From assembly GCA_946406115.1 (NCBI GenBank), contig OX291561.1:4828273-4892272 (forward strand): a stretch of 64,000 bases of DNA, written 5' to 3'. Numbering within the stretch: the stretch's first letter is position 1; the number at the start of each line of letters is the position of its first letter. Source of the DNA: Apoda limacodes (Eukaryota; Arthropoda; Insecta; Lepidoptera; Limacodidae). The position numbers and the translations under genes were made by a program. The notes under the pieces were generated by a model that was not told the origin of the DNA, ran no database searches, and saw only the letters and a list, made by a program, of their open reading frames with translations. Shown one piece after another: positions 63,018 to 64,000 of the stretch.

Positions 63018-63070
<53 letters not shown>
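62857..63070 (+). mobile_element. LINE 3' end inserted in the hAT gene, long poly-A
   Basis: About 165 bp of the same LINE family as at 6186-6700: 'KVFCKDYSMEFFKKEVIRFL', 'KGRQRASDTPGVASVHRLR', then 'gcttgtttgccaccttagtg' and an A-run of 40+ to about 63070. Strongly 5'-truncated and nearly identical to the other copy, so recent. The junction has a few bases of overlap with the host gene, and no clean target duplication could be fixed. Confidence 0.88.
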
Positions 63071-63075
<5 letters not shown>

Positions 63076-63089
63076 TATTGCGTAGCTTC

Positions 63090-63803
63090 AAGGAACATGT
63101 TATGCAAACACTGACCTGTAGTATTTGTGGGAAGCGCTCTGCAAAATAGTATTTCTTACATTAATTTATCACAGGATTCAAAACGCACAAAAACTACAAA
63201 CTGCGCACATCCCGCAATGTCCGTGGATTCATCAAATTGCAAAGATACAAAAGTGCTTTCCTTTATTTTTTCTATGACTTGATCACGAACGTCAGTAGCC
63301 ATATCGCTTATCCTGCGTTGAACGGTATTGTCAGAGAGAGGTATACTTTTGAGTTTTTCGACCTCTTGTTTCCCAAACATAATATCGGCTATATCTAATA
63401 TAGCTGGTAAAATCAAATTTTCGGCAATAGTGTGAGGTTTTCCTGCTTTAGCCACACGAAAAGCTACTCGATAACTAGCAAGCAACGCTTTCTCATTTAG
63501 GTTGGACATTTGCACTATACCAGTTTTTTGATGTTGAAGAGCTTGCAATTTTCTCTCAAAAAATTCCACAGGCTTATTTTTTTCATTTGGATGTTTTGTG
63601 TTAAGGTGGCGTGTTAATTTCGACGGCTTCATGCTTTCTCTTGATAAAGTTTCAAAGCAAATAACGCACTGTGGTTTATTGTCAATCACAGTAAACCCGA
63701 ATTTCAAATAATTGTCGTCATAAAGACGTTTTTTCTTTGTTTTACTTCCACTACTTTCACCAGAAGTTGACGGTTCTGTTGATCTTTTTAGGAATTTATC
63801 CAT
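63090..63803 (-). pseudogene. ZBED/hAT transposase, N-terminal part with BED finger
   Basis: ATG at 63803. A Ser/Lys-rich start is followed by the BED-type zinc finger ('FTVIDNKPQCVICFETLSRE' and 'KLTRHLNTKH': Cys-x2-Cys...His-x4-His), which binds the TIRs, then 'FRVAKAGKPHTIAENLILPA' and 'STFVSLQFDESTDIAGCAQF' with the first catalytic Asp (DESTD). A single TAA at 63156-63158 interrupts a frame that otherwise continues with 'EILFCRALPTNTTG' to the LINE insertion near 63075. Resembles ZBED5-like genes that many animals carry. Confidence 0.87.
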
Positions 63804-64000
63804 GTTAAATTATTACAAATAACTACAAATGCGTAATTCTTACAAATAAAAGTAAAAACAATGTCTAACGGTCGTCAAACAATTAAACGTCGACGTGAAT
63901 TGAGTGAGTATCGCGTCGTCCCGCGACCCCTTCCCCGCAACGCTCGTTGTGTCCCGCTCGTTCCGTTCACTCTCAACAACTCGCCAGCTAGCCACCCACC

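Larger units (their letters stand above)
61570..64000 (-). mobile_element. hAT element, ZBED type, continues beyond the window
   Basis: The left end at 61570 reads 'cagtgtttttcaacctgtgg' then 'gtcgcgacccc', the TIR of hAT-Charlie/ZBED5-like elements. The left 8-bp target is probably CTTTAGTA (61562-61569). The transposase gene is on the - strand from 63803 to 61739. The other TIR is not within the window. A LINE 3' end is inserted in the gene at about 62857-63070. It begins 16 bp from the Helitron's end. Confidence 0.88.

Noticed and set aside
63027..63070. Long A-run as an assembly gap or artefact
   Set aside because: It directly follows a recognised LINE 3' end and so is explained as its poly-A tail.
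1..64000. CRISPR array, tRNA, rRNA or prokaryotic operon
   Set aside because: No evenly spaced short palindromic repeats with unique spacers, no cloverleaf or rRNA core seen; gene structure is eukaryotic.

Overview
This is eukaryotic DNA that looks like a gene-poor, transposon-packed stretch of an insect genome, most likely a moth or butterfly. The basis is the mix of element types (BEL/Pao, Jockey- and CR1-type LINEs, piggyBac, pogo, Harbinger, hAT, Helitron) and several short tails I remember as common in Lepidoptera: the LINE tail ending 'ccaccttagtggtat' plus poly-A, Helitron ends with CTAG, and the 'aaccgacttcaaaaaa' foldback units. The species call rests on recall; I ran no search. Coding stretches are spliced or broken, there are no operons, and A+T is high outside the retroelements. 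I found no tRNA, rRNA or CRISPR array.

Layout. 0-3 kb: a 104-bp tandem repeat, then worn LINE pieces on the + strand. 3.2-6.8 kb: a CR1-like LINE and a 5'-truncated LINE, both on the - strand, probably nested in an RNase-H-bearing LINE whose halves lie at 1.9-2.8 and 7.6-9.2 kb. 9.3 kb: a 284-bp non-autonomous Helitron. 10-14.5 kb: broken pogo-type and piggyBac-type transposase genes. 15.6-19.8 kb: a BEL/Pao retrotransposon that has lost the core of its reverse transcriptase. 20.7-25.4 kb: LINE, piggyBac and hAT remnants. 25.4-31.5 kb: several possible spliced exons of one - strand host-like gene, with repeats between them, a foldback element, and a 2.66-kb element with 130-bp terminal inverted repeats (28763-31421). 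That element carries a hAT copy with a perfect 8-bp target duplication.

32.6-38.5 kb: a pogo-like transposase with a PHD-like zinc finger and a non-LTR retrotransposon with a restriction-like endonuclease, plus a second fragment of that type. 40.2-43.4 kb: a LINE split by a 1,246-bp piggyBac-like element flanked by GTAT. 43.6-46.9 kb: a two-gene PIF/Harbinger element (transposase on +, Myb/SANT-like protein on -). 47.3-55.0 kb: two Jockey-clade LINEs in tandem, both missing much of their endonuclease. 55956-61554: a Helitron with both ends readable, Rep and helicase domains and two introns. 61570-64000: a ZBED-type hAT element interrupted by a LINE insertion.

Almost every coding element carries stops, frameshifts, deletions or catalytic-residue changes, so the window reads as a layered graveyard in which relative ages can be worked out from nesting. 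The best candidates for something less described are the long-TIR element at 28.8-31.4 kb, the restriction-endonuclease retrotransposon with 5' repeats, the piggyBac-like element with a GTAT duplication, and the possible repeated-exon gene at 25.4-31.5 kb.
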